A DNA stretch of 29,512 bases from a virus: IMG/VR virus record IMGVR_UViG_3300048589_001616, positions 1 to 29,512 of that record; one strand, given 5' to 3'. Of the stretch, positions 15,139 to 23,024 are shown piece after piece. Numbering within the stretch: the first letter of the stretch is position 1; each line of letters begins with the position of its first letter. The notes beneath the pieces are model-generated. The model had not been told where the DNA came from, searched no databases, and saw only the letters and a program-made list of their open reading frames with translations. Position numbers and translations under genes: made by a program.

Positions 15139-16097
15139 TTCACCACTCCCTTCAACGGCGCAACAATCCGCATATCACCATACACCTCATCATGGTGCGT
15201 TGTACTCAATTCCCCAAAGCGCAACGCCCCGTCTTTCCACGCCTGAAACCTGCCCGGCCCCATCATCTGCAACTGCGTGCTGTCTGATTGCTTGCCAAAC
15301 CACACCTCGCCGTTCTCGCCCACTAAGTTCGCGCCGGCCACATTGGGGATGGCCAGGCACAGCCCGTTGTGGTGATCGTTCAACGTCTCCGTGGCCGGGT
15401 GGACTGAGCCGTGCATTTGCACACAAGACATACACGTTCTGCCAGGGTCAAGCCGCGAGAACCACGTCCACGACTCAATGCCGTTCGCCATGTAGCTGGC
15501 GTGGTTGGCGTATCTGTACGAATACACCTGCACCGTGCGCGTCATACGCAGACTATCCGTCAACCCCAGCCCGAAGGCGCGGTCAATCGCCGCCGCTATC
15601 GTGCGCGGGTTTTGCCCCATAGCCACGCCATCCGATATTGCGTCAGCGATGCGCTGCACCGTGTAGGGCGCCAGATTACGGATGCGGGCGTACAGCGGGC
15701 CAGACGGGTCAAGGAATGCGGCAAGCTGCTCGACGGCATCTGCGCTGACCACGTTCGCCCGCAGTCCGTACGCCGCCAGCATGGCCGCCCCATTCTCCGC
15801 GCCAACCACAAAGCCCTGATGACTCGCCCCGCGCATCACCACCATCAGCAACAGCGAAAATTGCACCAGCTTCTCGCCCAGCTCATCCATCAGCCGCTTG
15901 TATCGGTCGCTGCGCTGGACGCGGGAAACCGAGGGATTGCCCATCAGTTCAATTTCCATCAGCAGCGCGTCAATGCTGGCGTTCAGTTCATTGCGTATCG
16001 GCGCGTAGGCAGAGAGCAGCTGCTGGCCTTGCAGAACATCAATCTGCGCAAGCTGGCTGCGGAAACGCTGGGCGAGGGTGAGCGGGTTAGTTGGCAT
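15135..16097 (-). CDS. MuF-like phage head morphogenesis protein (SPP1 gp7-like)
   Basis: The protein is 320 residues from ATG 16097; a TTG two codons earlier is an alternative. The long helical N-terminal part is followed by the MuF-type C-terminal signature: TVQVYSYRYANHASYMAN, then DPGRTCMSCVQMHGSVHP, then DHHNGLCLAIPN. Cys and His residues at about 222, 225, 229, 242 and 247 likely form the conserved metal site. Such proteins are minor head components near the portal, packaged in small copy number, and are encoded just after the portal gene, as here. The fold alone does not reveal any toxin domain. Confidence 0.8.
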   Translation of the reverse strand: MPTNPLTLAQRFRSQLAQIDVLQGQQLLSAYAPIRNELNASIDALLMEIELMGNPSVSRVQRSDRYKRLMDELGEKLVQFSLLLMVVMRGASHQGFVVGAENGAAMLAAYGLRANVVSADAVEQLAAFLDPSGPLYARIRNLAPYTVQRIADAISDGVAMGQNPRTIAAAIDRAFGLGLTDSLRMTRTVQVYSYRYANHASYMANGIESWTWFSRLDPGRTCMSCVQMHGSVHPATETLNDHHNGLCLAIPNVAGANLVGENGEVWFGKQSDSTQLQMMGPGRFQAWKDGALRFGELSTTHHDEVYGDMRIVAPLKGVVK

Positions 16098-16260
16098 ACC
16101 CAAGCAGCCGCGCGATTATTTTGTAGCTTTCTTTGTCTACCACAAAAGAAAGCAAGTGCGCCTCGCTCCTCTCTCGAATTGTCAGCCAAGGCCAAAATAA
16201 CCTGCGCCACAACGGCAGAGATTTACGATACATCCCATACAATTCACGGTTATCGGCCAT
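16087..16260 (-). CDS. Small hypothetical protein, Trp-rich
   Basis: The protein is 57 residues from an ATG at 16260 with AAAGGA about nine bases before it. It overlaps the MuF-like gene start by 11 bases. The middle, PLWRRLFWPWLTIRERSE, is unusually rich in Trp and Arg, and the second half, AHLLSFVVDKESYKIIARLL, is amphipathic. It sits between portal and MuF genes, so a head-related role is possible. I do not recognise it. Confidence 0.5.
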   Translation of the reverse strand: MADNRELYGMYRKSLPLWRRLFWPWLTIRERSEAHLLSFVVDKESYKIIARLLGYAN

Positions 16261-16275
16261 CACTCTGTCCTTTCT

Positions 16276-17700
16276 CTACGCTCCCTGGTTGAACGCGGCT
16301 ATCAGCCGCGCCCCCAGCTCGCCTTGCTGCTCAGTCGCTTCTTCTTGCATACGCACCTGCTCCTGCTCCCAGTCGTAGCCGCGCAAGCCTGCGGCCGTCT
16401 GCTTGCTCACAAAGCCGGCATCCACATCCGAGCGCAGCTCCTCGGCCAACTCCTTAGAGTTGGTGGGCACTACGTCATTCGGCCATACCACAATGCCGCC
16501 GCCAAACTCTGCCCACGCTTCGTCTTTCAGCACCAGCAAGCGGCGATTTATCTCAGTCAGCAATTCGCCATACAGCGTGCGCTTGTCGTCCAGCTTCTCC
16601 AGCGCATCTTGATACAGCACCCGGATAGCGAAGTTGGTAAGCTGCCCCAACTTATCCTTGACGTTAGCTGTATTCACCGTCTGGCCGAGGTCGTACACCG
16701 TCTGGATGAGGAATTGCAGATAATTCATACTGGAGGCGAGGTCGCTCTGCATCTCCAGGTTGTAGACCTTCACGTTGGGGTCAGGGTGTGTCCACATCTG
16801 GTCGCCGCTCATTTCGGCAACTGGGGCAGCCTCATCACCCTCGCCGCTCACCAGCCGCTTGACGGCACGCGATATACCCGTGCCTATCGTCTTGGGATGC
16901 GCGTGGTAGCGAATAATCTTGCTGATGTTACCGGCCACGAAATTGACGCGGTTCTGCAGGCCAATCAAGCCCTCGATGTCACTCGCGCCATACGGGGAGA
17001 AGTCCCTGGGAAGGTTCTGGCAATGGGCGATTGGCGGGAAGTCGTAGTCCCAGTCCACCGCCTCAATCTGCTCCCAGCGCTTGCCCTGCTCTTGCTCCAC
17101 CACGACGCGCCACTTCTCGGTTACCACGCCGTCCTTTTGTGTTCGCTCGATAAATGTGCGTTCGCGGCGAACCTTCTCTTTGCGGTCAACCATTACCACC
17201 CAATATTGGTGGTACTCCTCTACAGTTTCGGGATCCCCTTCGGCCGTGATGACTCGCATGTTTGCGGGGGGCAGGGACACTATCCGCGTGTCTCCTTCGC
17301 CATCCGGCACTAGCTTGACGTACACCGTGCCGTAACCCCCGCCGGTGCGCCCAAGGTTCTTCAAGAAGATGCCTTTACGGTTCGCCTCCCACACCTCATT
17401 CAGATACGCTTCGGCTTCGTCGTACTCTTCGCCTTCACCGAGGTCAAAGCTGACCCCTTGCCCGAACAACATGGCCGCGCTTTTTCTGACCACTTTGTCG
17501 AGAATGTTGATAACGATGTTGTCGTTGGCCTTGCCCGCCTTTACCTGAATTTGCTGCGGCTGGTTGCCATCCAAGTACTGCTTGTGCTCCTTCATGCGCT
17601 CTACGCGCTGACGCTCCTCGCCAACCAAGCCCATGCGCTCATACATGGGTTGCCACATCCACTCACGAACCGAATCCGCTACGTTGTTCCAAAATCCCAT
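16276..17700 (-). CDS. Portal protein (SPP1 gp6-like)
   Basis: The protein is 474 residues, the normal size for this family. It has the N-terminal NDNIVINILDKVVRKSAAML segment, then DTRIVSLPPANMRVITAEGD and PIAHCQNLPRDFSPYGASDI, the wing and clip region, and NYLQFLIQTVYDLGQTVNTA leading into the long C-terminal stem helices. Twelve copies form the channel in one capsid vertex through which DNA passes. It follows the large terminase by 16 bases, with AAAGGA before its ATG. Confidence 0.85.
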   Translation of the reverse strand: MGFWNNVADSVREWMWQPMYERMGLVGEERQRVERMKEHKQYLDGNQPQQIQVKAGKANDNIVINILDKVVRKSAAMLFGQGVSFDLGEGEEYDEAEAYLNEVWEANRKGIFLKNLGRTGGGYGTVYVKLVPDGEGDTRIVSLPPANMRVITAEGDPETVEEYHQYWVVMVDRKEKVRRERTFIERTQKDGVVTEKWRVVVEQEQGKRWEQIEAVDWDYDFPPIAHCQNLPRDFSPYGASDIEGLIGLQNRVNFVAGNISKIIRYHAHPKTIGTGISRAVKRLVSGEGDEAAPVAEMSGDQMWTHPDPNVKVYNLEMQSDLASSMNYLQFLIQTVYDLGQTVNTANVKDKLGQLTNFAIRVLYQDALEKLDDKRTLYGELLTEINRRLLVLKDEAWAEFGGGIVVWPNDVVPTNSKELAEELRSDVDAGFVSKQTAAGLRGYDWEQEQVRMQEEATEQQGELGARLIAAFNQGA

Positions 17701-17716
17701 ACTGTTCCTTTACCCG

Positions 17717-19234
17717 TCAATCGTAGAACGGGTTTTCAATACTCACTGGGCCACCATGCCCGCCGCACAAATCTTCCCACGACCAGAACGCTGCGTCAGC
17801 CAAATCCAGCGGCTTGTTGGGAAAGCGGCGCAATGAACGCTCCAAAACTCCATGCGTCCCACGAACATGCGTTATCTCGCCGCGCTCATACGCTGCCAGC
17901 ATACGCTGACCACGCTCTACCTTCGATCCATAGCCAGCGCCGGCCTTGTTCTGCTCAAACGCTGGCCAGTAGCGCGTGTCCTTGTGCTTCTCCTCGGCAC
18001 GCAGCCCCTCCAGCGCTCTCTCGTACACACTGCGCCAGGTATCGCCACCCTGGTCTGTCTCCACACCCACAGTCTCAAATCCCAGCTCCACCGCCTTCTC
18101 GATAGCGCGGCGCAAAGCATCCTCAGGCGAGGTGACGGCCTCCCACGAGTACAAGCGATACAGGTGGCCGCGAGAATCAACGCCATCTGCCTGAATGCCC
18201 ATGCTGTCGGACTGGTCTGTGCTGGTTACGGCAGGGTCAACCCACACGGATCCTCGCTCAAAACGGGGCAACTCTGACCAATCGCAATACTGAAAGTCGA
18301 TGTGGTCATACATGCCGCCAGTTTTCTCAACGTCGTGCTGCGACTCCCGCAGGAACGAGGTGAGGCCGGACTTGTTGATTTTGTCCTGAATGACTTCTAG
18401 CCCATATCCCTCCGGCCAGGTTGGCTCACCGCCTGTCACCACGAACCGCCCCTCGCGCTGCTCATAGGCCAGATTGTGCGCTGCAGGGTGCGGACCCGAA
18501 ACAATGCGCTCCAGCAGGAAGTCAGCGCGACCGTCAGCCAGCTGCGCCATCACGCCGTCAGGAATGATAAGGTTCTGAATAAACAGCACCACTACGTCCG
18601 GCGAACCGGCGGGGATAATGCTGTCGGTAATCGTCTGTATCTTCTTCGACGTGGTGGCCGGGCTGTCGTGGCGGCTATCAATGTCATCAATAATGATCAG
18701 GTCGGGGCGTTGCTCCACATCCTTCACACCGCGGATAGCTTTGTCCAGCCCAGCCCCGTCTATGGTGAACCCGCTGGCTGTGGTCAGCCGCTCTCTGCGC
18801 CACGCCTTTGGTTTGCCGTACTTACTTACCGCACGCTCCGCCATATCAGGATAGCAGCGAGCCACCTCCGGTGTTTCGAGAATTCCGTTGATGTTCGCAA
18901 CCGACTTGTCGGCCTGGTCTTGCGTTTCGCGAACATACCAGGCGTAGCGCCGCCTACCTCGTGCCCCCAACTCCACGGCGGCAACCTCTGCACCCGTAGA
19001 CTTACCACCACCACGCGGCCAAATCCCCAGGAACGACGGTGCGCTCTCACCTCGCTCGATACTGTCCACCCACTCCCACATCTCGGCATGGTAAGGCGCG
19101 AACGGGCGAGAGAACAGCGCTGGGTACACCAAGGGCAAACGCTCGCGCCAGCCTTCGGGTAGCTCTGCGCCGCTACTCTTCTTCGTCCGGCTCAGTATCT
19201 CCAGCTTGTCCTTCTCCGGCCACAGATGTAGCAT
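17717..19234 (-). CDS. Terminase large subunit
   Basis: From the ATG at 19234 the protein is 505 residues. The open frame extends to ATG 19288, neither start has a clear ribosome site, and it overlaps the small terminase by about 60 bases. ATPase Walker A is RGGGKST at about 74-80 and Walker B is DLIIIDD at about 178-184. Nuclease-domain acidic residues are in VWVDPA (about 330), VETDQGG (about 391) and DLADAAFW (about 477). Together they give the complete packaging motor and cutting enzyme. No truncation is seen, and it probably acts on the concatemer with the preceding small subunit. Confidence 0.9.
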   Translation of the reverse strand: MLHLWPEKDKLEILSRTKKSSGAELPEGWRERLPLVYPALFSRPFAPYHAEMWEWVDSIERGESAPSFLGIWPRGGGKSTGAEVAAVELGARGRRRYAWYVRETQDQADKSVANINGILETPEVARCYPDMAERAVSKYGKPKAWRRERLTTASGFTIDGAGLDKAIRGVKDVEQRPDLIIIDDIDSRHDSPATTSKKIQTITDSIIPAGSPDVVVLFIQNLIIPDGVMAQLADGRADFLLERIVSGPHPAAHNLAYEQREGRFVVTGGEPTWPEGYGLEVIQDKINKSGLTSFLRESQHDVEKTGGMYDHIDFQYCDWSELPRFERGSVWVDPAVTSTDQSDSMGIQADGVDSRGHLYRLYSWEAVTSPEDALRRAIEKAVELGFETVGVETDQGGDTWRSVYERALEGLRAEEKHKDTRYWPAFEQNKAGAGYGSKVERGQRMLAAYERGEITHVRGTHGVLERSLRRFPNKPLDLADAAFWSWEDLCGGHGGPVSIENPFYD

Positions 19235-19556
19235 CGTCAAAGAGGGAGGCAAGGTCAAGCTTGACCCCGTCTGTTTCACTCTGCGCATACTTCAACCAGT
19301 CCAACAAATCGCGCTTCGTCTCGACACCAATCTGCCGTATCATGCGCTTGGCGAGGCGCAACCTCTCCCCCTTTGAGGCAATGTCCGTCATCAGTGAAAG
19401 GCGATCCACCTCCTCGCCAAACACAGGGTCGTTTTTCCACCGGTAGAGAGTGCGCTCGGCAACCCCTGTTTCTTTCGCGGTCTGCTCTACTGTGTATCCC
19501 TGCGATAGCAGGATAGCGGCCTGGTTGCGAGACGAATTCCACTTAAATTCTGCCAT
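19173..19556 (-). CDS. Terminase small subunit
   Basis: The protein is 127 residues from ATG 19556 with AGGA close upstream; a longer frame to 19589 lacks a better site. It has a clear N-terminal helix-turn-helix (AAILLSQGYTVEQTAKETGV and then AERTLYRWKNDPVFGEEV), a central helical region and an acidic end (GDTEPDEEE). This is the phBC6A51/Terminase_2-like layout that recognises the pac or cos site and activates the large subunit. Its location right before the large terminase confirms the role. Confidence 0.85.
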   Translation of the reverse strand: MAEFKWNSSRNQAAILLSQGYTVEQTAKETGVAERTLYRWKNDPVFGEEVDRLSLMTDIASKGERLRLAKRMIRQIGVETKRDLLDWLKYAQSETDGVKLDLASLFDDATSVAGEGQAGDTEPDEEE

Positions 19557-19636
19557 TTTCCTGACAAGTGAGATTGTGCGCGATTTCACTCACGGGGCGG
19601 CTCCGGATCCTCGTATGGCATCTGCCCCTCGCTATC

Positions 19637-19783
19637 TCACGGCGTCTCGCCATATTCCCCGCTGTCTGGCATGAGCGCCCTCTCCCCACAATGGCGACAC
19701 ACCCACAAAAGCACAAGGCCAAACACTGGCTCGCGCTCACCCGTCAAATCCCACAAATGATTGCAACTCATGTTGTCCATCAT
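19637..19783 (-). CDS. Tiny zinc-ribbon-like protein
   Basis: The protein is 47-48 residues, with two adjacent ATG codons (19783 and 19780) and AGGGG about ten bases upstream. It contains SCNHLWDLTGE and later WVCRHCGERALMP, a Cx2H-like and Cx2C pair separated by about 20 residues. This is the pattern of small phage zinc-ribbon proteins. It lies just before the small terminase, separated by 80 bases holding only an 11-codon frame. Function unknown. Confidence 0.6.
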   Translation of the reverse strand: MMDNMSCNHLWDLTGEREPVFGLVLLWVCRHCGERALMPDSGEYGETP

Positions 19784-19805
19784 ACAAAATTACCCCTATC
19801 CTTCG

Positions 19806-20051
19806 CTACTCCACCAAATACAACCCGCCAGCATCATCCTCCCAGAACAACACCCCCGCTTCTTCGGCGAACAATAACGTGCTGCGGACAGTGCTTCTAG
19901 GCCAGCACAATAGCTTGTCTATGGCAGTCGCTGTCTTGCCCGGAAAGCGCCTTACAGCGGCGGACAGAACCTCTAGCCGCTTTTGACGCTCGTCTGCGGG
20001 GATCACTGGAAAGGCTATTTTGGCTCCTCTGCGGTCATGCGCTGCACCCAA
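19806..20051 (-). CDS. Winged helix-turn-helix protein
   Basis: From ATG 20051 the protein is 81 residues and overlaps the previous gene by 37 bases. A GTG at 20006 or an ATA at 20018 are possible starts. The ATA overlaps the upstream TAG and has GAGGAG five bases before it. The core is a winged helix: RLEVLSAAVRRFPGKTATAI, then DKLLCWPRSTVRSTLLFAEE (recognition helix), then GVLFWEDDAGGLYLVE (wing). It probably binds DNA as a small regulator near the boundary between early and packaging genes. Confidence 0.6.
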   Translation of the reverse strand: MGAAHDRRGAKIAFPVIPADERQKRLEVLSAAVRRFPGKTATAIDKLLCWPRSTVRSTLLFAEEAGVLFWEDDAGGLYLVE

Positions 20052-20236
20052 ACATAGGCGCCCTTACCCATGTCCGCAACGCAGTCGTACAGAAAACCAT
20101 CGTCGGGCGGATTACCGGCGTTTTTGAGGCCGCGCACATACACCTTCTTTCCATCAGCCGCATCGCCCCATGTCGTTACTTCTATCCACTCGTATTCATC
20201 CCACTCTTGCTGGGTTATAGGACGCAAATTGCTCAC
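20015..20236 (-). CDS. Small hypothetical acidic protein
   Basis: The protein is 73 residues. It opens with MSNLRPITQQEWDEYEWIEV and contains GKKVYVRGLKNAGNPPDDGF and GKGAYVWVQRMTAEE, suggesting a small beta-rich domain with many Trp and Tyr. It starts by overlapping the previous stop as ATGA. No motif for catalysis or metal binding. It belongs to a run of accessory genes between replication and packaging modules. Confidence 0.55.
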   Translation of the reverse strand: MSNLRPITQQEWDEYEWIEVTTWGDAADGKKVYVRGLKNAGNPPDDGFLYDCVADMGKGAYVWVQRMTAEEPK

Positions 20237-20583
20237 TTTGGCTCCTTCAGATCTTGGATGCGGGCGCGGATACGCCTAGCGTGGCGCATATAGTGAGATG
20301 CCGTGGCCCCGTGAACCTCTGGTTCTTCTGCGCCACCAGGGTTAGCCACTAGGCCGCGTTCCAAAAGCCAACGCCTGATATTGAGAAAGCTCACTCTCGT
20401 TACAGACGTGGTGGCTCCTGGCTTATTTTCGGTGACGGTTTTTACGTCAACATAAATACGGCCAAACACAAGAACCTTTAGGCGTTCGAGAAGCCCGATA
20501 TGAATTTCAATGTCTGTGTAAATAGCATCGGAGAAGCCATCTGGCAGCTCAGACCAATAAGTTAGTTTGTTCAGGTCAGTCAT
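20233..20583 (-). CDS. Hypothetical protein
   Basis: The protein is 116 residues from an ATG that overlaps the previous stop. The segment LLERLKVLVFGRIYVDVKTV and then TRVSFLNIRRWLLERGLVAN suggests two helix-strand units. Its end is basic (HYMRHARRIRARIQDLKEPK). I cannot assign a function. The upstream and downstream overlaps make it a likely member of the same operon. Confidence 0.6.
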   Translation of the reverse strand: MTDLNKLTYWSELPDGFSDAIYTDIEIHIGLLERLKVLVFGRIYVDVKTVTENKPGATTSVTRVSFLNIRRWLLERGLVANPGGAEEPEVHGATASHYMRHARRIRARIQDLKEPK

Positions 20584-20858
20584 GGTTGCTCCTCGTATTT
20601 CTCAGGGGCATCGTATTCAAGGATTTTTAGAACCTTGTGCCCATTTGGGTATATGTCCTGAGTGCCCAATATTTCATCGGCGCATTGGCCCGCCCCATCC
20701 TTGTTAGGCGCAGATACAAAAAAATAGTCTGCCGTGCCTACAATTAGGGACTTATAATCTTCTCCCGCGGCAATTTCCCACGTCTTGTTTGGACAGCCGC
20801 GGTTGTGCTCCATTTCTTCTAGAAAAACTCCACATATATTGCAGTGGCTTTCACCCAT
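20580..20858 (-). CDS. Small hypothetical protein with CxxC cysteines
   Basis: The protein is 92 residues from ATG 20858, which overlaps the previous stop as TGATG; a GTG one codon earlier is possible. The N-terminus has HCNICGVFLEEMEHNRGCP, a Cx2C pair with a third cysteine, plausibly a small zinc knuckle. The middle has KSLIVGTADYFFVSAPNKDG. The function is unknown. Confidence 0.55.
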   Translation of the reverse strand: MGESHCNICGVFLEEMEHNRGCPNKTWEIAAGEDYKSLIVGTADYFFVSAPNKDGAGQCADEILGTQDIYPNGHKVLKILEYDAPEKYEEQP

Positions 20859-21046
20859 CACTCACCACCTTTCTCGGATTGCCACTCATGCACGCCCCAT
20901 AGGGCTTCGTAGATGCTCTCGGCTTTGTTCATATCGCCATCCGCAAGCTCCAGAGCGAGGTCGTAGAAACCACCCGCATGCTTTTCATCGTTCTCGCGGG
21001 TAATTTCGCCCGACAGAACTCGCTTCATTACTTCCTGAATATCCAT
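20858..21046 (-). CDS. Small hypothetical protein
   Basis: The protein is 62 residues and begins MDIQEVMKRVLSGEITREND. It is acidic and mostly helical, with DLALELADGDMNKAESIYEA and LWGVHEWQSEK. It has no metal or membrane motif. It starts two bases after the previous stop codon and overlaps the next gene by three bases. Unassigned. Confidence 0.55.
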   Translation of the reverse strand: MDIQEVMKRVLSGEITRENDEKHAGGFYDLALELADGDMNKAESIYEALWGVHEWQSEKGGE

Positions 21047-21048
21047 AG

Positions 21049-21405
21049 CTATGCGCCTTTCTTGGATTGGAGCAGGGCGGCAGCTTCTTTGAGCACCGCG
21101 TCAATTGCATCAGCGCGCCCGTGTGCGCCTCTGCGTCCAGCTAGGCTGCCAACCTCTGCCACCTGGCGTAACAGGTTTCGCCCTTGTTCTGCCGCATCGA
21201 TAAGCTTCGTAATCACCTCGTCCTTGCGCTTGTTCTCGGCGCGGGCGGCGATGAGGCGAGTAACCCATCGTTCAACGCTTTCCAGGTGCACTTTGTGGAA
21301 TTCTCTGGTGAGTTGCGCTGCGTCATTCTCAAGAGCATTACGCAATGAATCAAGGTCTACGCGCTCCTCATCCGTCAGCAGGGATAGGTCTTGTGTGTTG
21401 GTCAT
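21049..21405 (-). CDS. Coiled-coil hypothetical protein
   Basis: The protein is 118 residues with AGGAG seven bases before its ATG and a four-base overlap with the gene upstream. It is helical throughout, with VERWVTRLIAARAENKRKDE and ITKLIDAAEQGRNLLRQVAE forming a probable coiled coil, and a basic Gly-containing turn at LAGRRGAHGRADAIDAV. No known domain is recognised. Confidence 0.55.
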   Translation of the reverse strand: MTNTQDLSLLTDEERVDLDSLRNALENDAAQLTREFHKVHLESVERWVTRLIAARAENKRKDEVITKLIDAAEQGRNLLRQVAEVGSLAGRRGAHGRADAIDAVLKEAAALLQSKKGA

Positions 21406-21623
21406 TTCGACTCCTGCGGTGGCTCAGGCAGTGGCATCCAATGAGTGACGCCATGAACAATCGCGCCATACTTGTAAAACCCAGGCTTGTCCATCCCCCT
21501 GTTGCCGTAGAACAGTGTGCCGCCCATGCCATCCTGTAGCTCGCGAGGCCACACAAGAACCTCTACCGCAGAGCCGTTCGGGAATTTGGGCCGCCTATCC
21601 TTGACGCTAATCCATTCGCTCAT
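21402..21623 (-). CDS. DUF551-like protein
   Basis: The protein is 73 residues from ATG 21623, with AAGGTGATGG upstream; the longer open frame to 21662 overlaps the previous gene. It has the DUF551 frame: MSEWISVKDRRPKFPNG at the start, then VEVLVWPRE, and VTHWMPLPEPP near the end. DUF551 proteins are common in phages and prophages but have no known function. Confidence 0.8.
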   Translation of the reverse strand: MSEWISVKDRRPKFPNGSAVEVLVWPRELQDGMGGTLFYGNRGMDKPGFYKYGAIVHGVTHWMPLPEPPQESK

Positions 21624-21994
21624 ACCATCACCTTTCCTAACTCTCTCATGTAGTATTTCCAACGATCATCCAGCTTCAACTTCGCCGGCGCTGCATCCAA
21701 CCACTCCCGCAGCTTCTCGCCGTACCCAGCTTCCACCAGGCTCTCAAAATGCTTAACCGCATTCGCCCAGTTGTCCGCCACCTTTGTGGCTGCGTTGCAA
21801 TTGGCGCAGGCTGGCTGGGCGTTCAGTGGATGGTTTAGCCACTTCTCGAACCTCACATCCCGCGAGAACAAAACGTGATGCGCCTGGCTAGCTACCAGTA
21901 GGCAACGTTTATCTGGCCCCCCGTCTGCTGTGATGACAAGGCAGGGCTGGGGAGTCTCGCGGATGGATTGGCTGATAGCGTTCCAGGACTTCAC
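21620..21994 (-). CDS. HNH-type endonuclease
   Basis: The protein is 124 residues with a GTG start that overlaps the previous stop as GTGA. The core reads ASQAHHVLFSRDVRFEKWLN, then HPLNAQPACANCNAATKVAD. It has the paired histidines, the central Asn and the final CxxC-type pair of HNH nucleases. The first zinc pair usual in many HNH proteins is not complete, with cysteines only at 18 and 31. It could act in recombination, packaging or homing. Context among accessory genes does not choose between these. Confidence 0.65.
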   Translation of the reverse strand: MKSWNAISQSIRETPQPCLVITADGGPDKRCLLVASQAHHVLFSRDVRFEKWLNHPLNAQPACANCNAATKVADNWANAVKHFESLVEAGYGEKLREWLDAAPAKLKLDDRWKYYMRELGKVMV

Positions 21995-22134
21995 GTCAGC
22001 GCCAATTTCAGGACCCAGTACAAGCCCAGAAAACTACTAAGAACCAGCCAAAAGTAGCTGCGCCTCTTTATGGCATCGCTCGCAATCCACGCATTCACCA
22101 AAACAGCCATCAGCTGCCACACGGGCTCACCCAT
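21991..22134 (-). CDS. Small membrane protein
   Basis: The protein is 47 residues from ATG 22134, overlapping the nuclease gene upstream by eight bases. It has two hydrophobic stretches (VWQLMAVLVNAWIASDA and SYFWLVLSSFLGLYWVLKLA) with a basic turn (IKRRS) between them. This is a two-helix hairpin layout seen in small phage membrane proteins, including some holins. Its position in the early/accessory block rather than beside the lysin makes a lysis role uncertain. Confidence 0.5.
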   Translation of the reverse strand: MGEPVWQLMAVLVNAWIASDAIKRRSYFWLVLSSFLGLYWVLKLALT

Positions 22135-22459
22135 TCCCCAGCACCCTTTCCAGCTGCACCACAGCCGAACCATCCTCAATCATTTTGCGCGTGTAGCGCA
22201 GCACCTTGATACCCAGCTCCGCGGCCAGGTTGTACTTTTCACAGTCCTTCTCAAACCCACTCCCGCGAACATGCCTACCTCCCGCCCAATGCCCACCCTC
22301 GCACTCCACCGCTACACACTGGGCAGGCCAGTAAAAATCAAAGCGAAACCGCCTGCCTGGCGCAAAGGCGTATTCACAGATAGGCTCCGGCAGGGCAAAG
22401 GCGCGGATCTGCATTGCCAGCTCGCGCTCCAAGGGGCTTTCGTTCTTAGGGATTGGCAT
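22127..22459 (-). CDS. PD-(D/E)XK-like endonuclease (Vsr/DUF559-like)
   Basis: The protein is 110 residues. The motif set is FRFDFYWP (Asp), then VAVECEGG (Glu-x-Glu), then GFEKDCEKYNLAAELGIKVL with a conserved Lys. This matches compact PD-(D/E)XK nucleases related to Vsr and DUF559. In phages these often act as Holliday-junction or repair nucleases. It overlaps the upstream coiled-coil gene by 14 bases. The exact substrate is not visible. Confidence 0.7.
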   Translation of the reverse strand: MPIPKNESPLERELAMQIRAFALPEPICEYAFAPGRRFRFDFYWPAQCVAVECEGGHWAGGRHVRGSGFEKDCEKYNLAAELGIKVLRYTRKMIEDGSAVVQLERVLGNG

Positions 22460-22817
22460 CTTGCCCCGCGCGGTACGACTCCTGCTCTGACTTCAACAGG
22501 TTTGATACGGTCTGCACATAAGACAACTGCTGGCGCAGATTGCGAATTTGCTCTTTGGTGGCCTCCAGCAAGCCCTCTGCAATGTCGCGCGCCATGCGCT
22601 CGTCGGCACTTTGAGCATTGACCCACGCTTCGCGGTCTGCCGCCTGCTTGAATTCGTCTTTGGCGCGCGCTTCCACAAACTTTAGAGACAAGTGCTTGCG
22701 GTAGTCGCGCTCGGCTTCTGCGGCAGTCTTTACCTGCCCCAAATACACGCTCCAGGCCTTACTCAGTTCTTGCGACAGGCGATTGCCTTCGCCAATGGCT
22801 TCGCGCAAATCACTCAT
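22446..22817 (-). CDS. Coiled-coil hypothetical protein
   Basis: The protein is 123 residues from ATG 22817, which overlaps the preceding small gene by eight bases. A longer open frame to 22889 would run through that gene. It is charged and helical almost end to end (LSQELSKAWSVYLGQVKTAA, GLLEATKEQIRNLRQQLSYV) and contains repeated Glu/Lys heptads. Similar coiled-coil proteins often sit beside the Vsr-like gene in phages, so a recombination or replication accessory role is a guess. Confidence 0.55.
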   Translation of the reverse strand: MSDLREAIGEGNRLSQELSKAWSVYLGQVKTAAEAERDYRKHLSLKFVEARAKDEFKQAADREAWVNAQSADERMARDIAEGLLEATKEQIRNLRQQLSYVQTVSNLLKSEQESYRAGQDANP

Positions 22818-22956
22818 CCATTCCCTCCACATCCTCATATCGCCGCATAGTGCGGATAACAGAAACAATCTTTGCCCATGCTTCGGCAAACGCGGCTATA
22901 ACCAACAAAAGCAACAGAGCTAACACCAGCTTCCACTCGCTTAGTAAGCGTTCCAA
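22810..22956 (-). CDS. Small single-pass membrane protein, TTG start
   Basis: The protein is 48 residues with one very hydrophobic helix (WKLVLALLLLLVIAAFAEAW) and a basic, then acidic tail (TMRRYEDVEGMDE). The only upstream initiator in frame is a TTG at 22956, inside the preceding small membrane gene. The frame overlaps genes on both sides and keeps a membrane helix, which is unlikely by chance. Start codon and expression are unproven. Confidence 0.45.
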   Translation of the reverse strand: MERLLSEWKLVLALLLLLVIAAFAEAWAKIVSVIRTMRRYEDVEGMDE

Positions 22957-23024
22957 AACAGTACCGCCACAAAGAAACCAATAAGCCCTATGACGAATAG
23001 AATGTCTTTGACGCGTTCGCTCAT
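22941..23024 (-). CDS. Very small membrane peptide
   Basis: The protein is 27 residues from ATG 23024, overlapping the upstream stop as ATGA; an ATG four codons earlier is an alternative. It is essentially one membrane helix (ILFVIGLIGFFVAVLFW) after a short basic-acidic start (MSERVKD). GGAGG lies about 12 bases upstream. It overlaps the next small membrane gene in another frame, giving a pair of nested membrane proteins. Confidence 0.5.
   Translation of the reverse strand: MSERVKDILFVIGLIGFFVAVLFWNAY

Noticed and set aside
15411-16292. Open frame of 293 codons on the plus strand
   Set aside because: It is opposite the MuF-like head gene, whose C-terminal signature is clear. The plus-strand product is Arg/His-rich and looks random.
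16324-17313. Open frame of 329 codons on the plus strand
   Set aside because: It lies opposite the portal gene. The translation is Leu/His-rich without domain signs, and no ribosome site pattern supports it.
19586-19621. Eleven-codon frame with GAGGGG before its ATG, upstream of the small terminase
   Set aside because: It could be a leader peptide, but 11 codons are too few to support without ribosome data.
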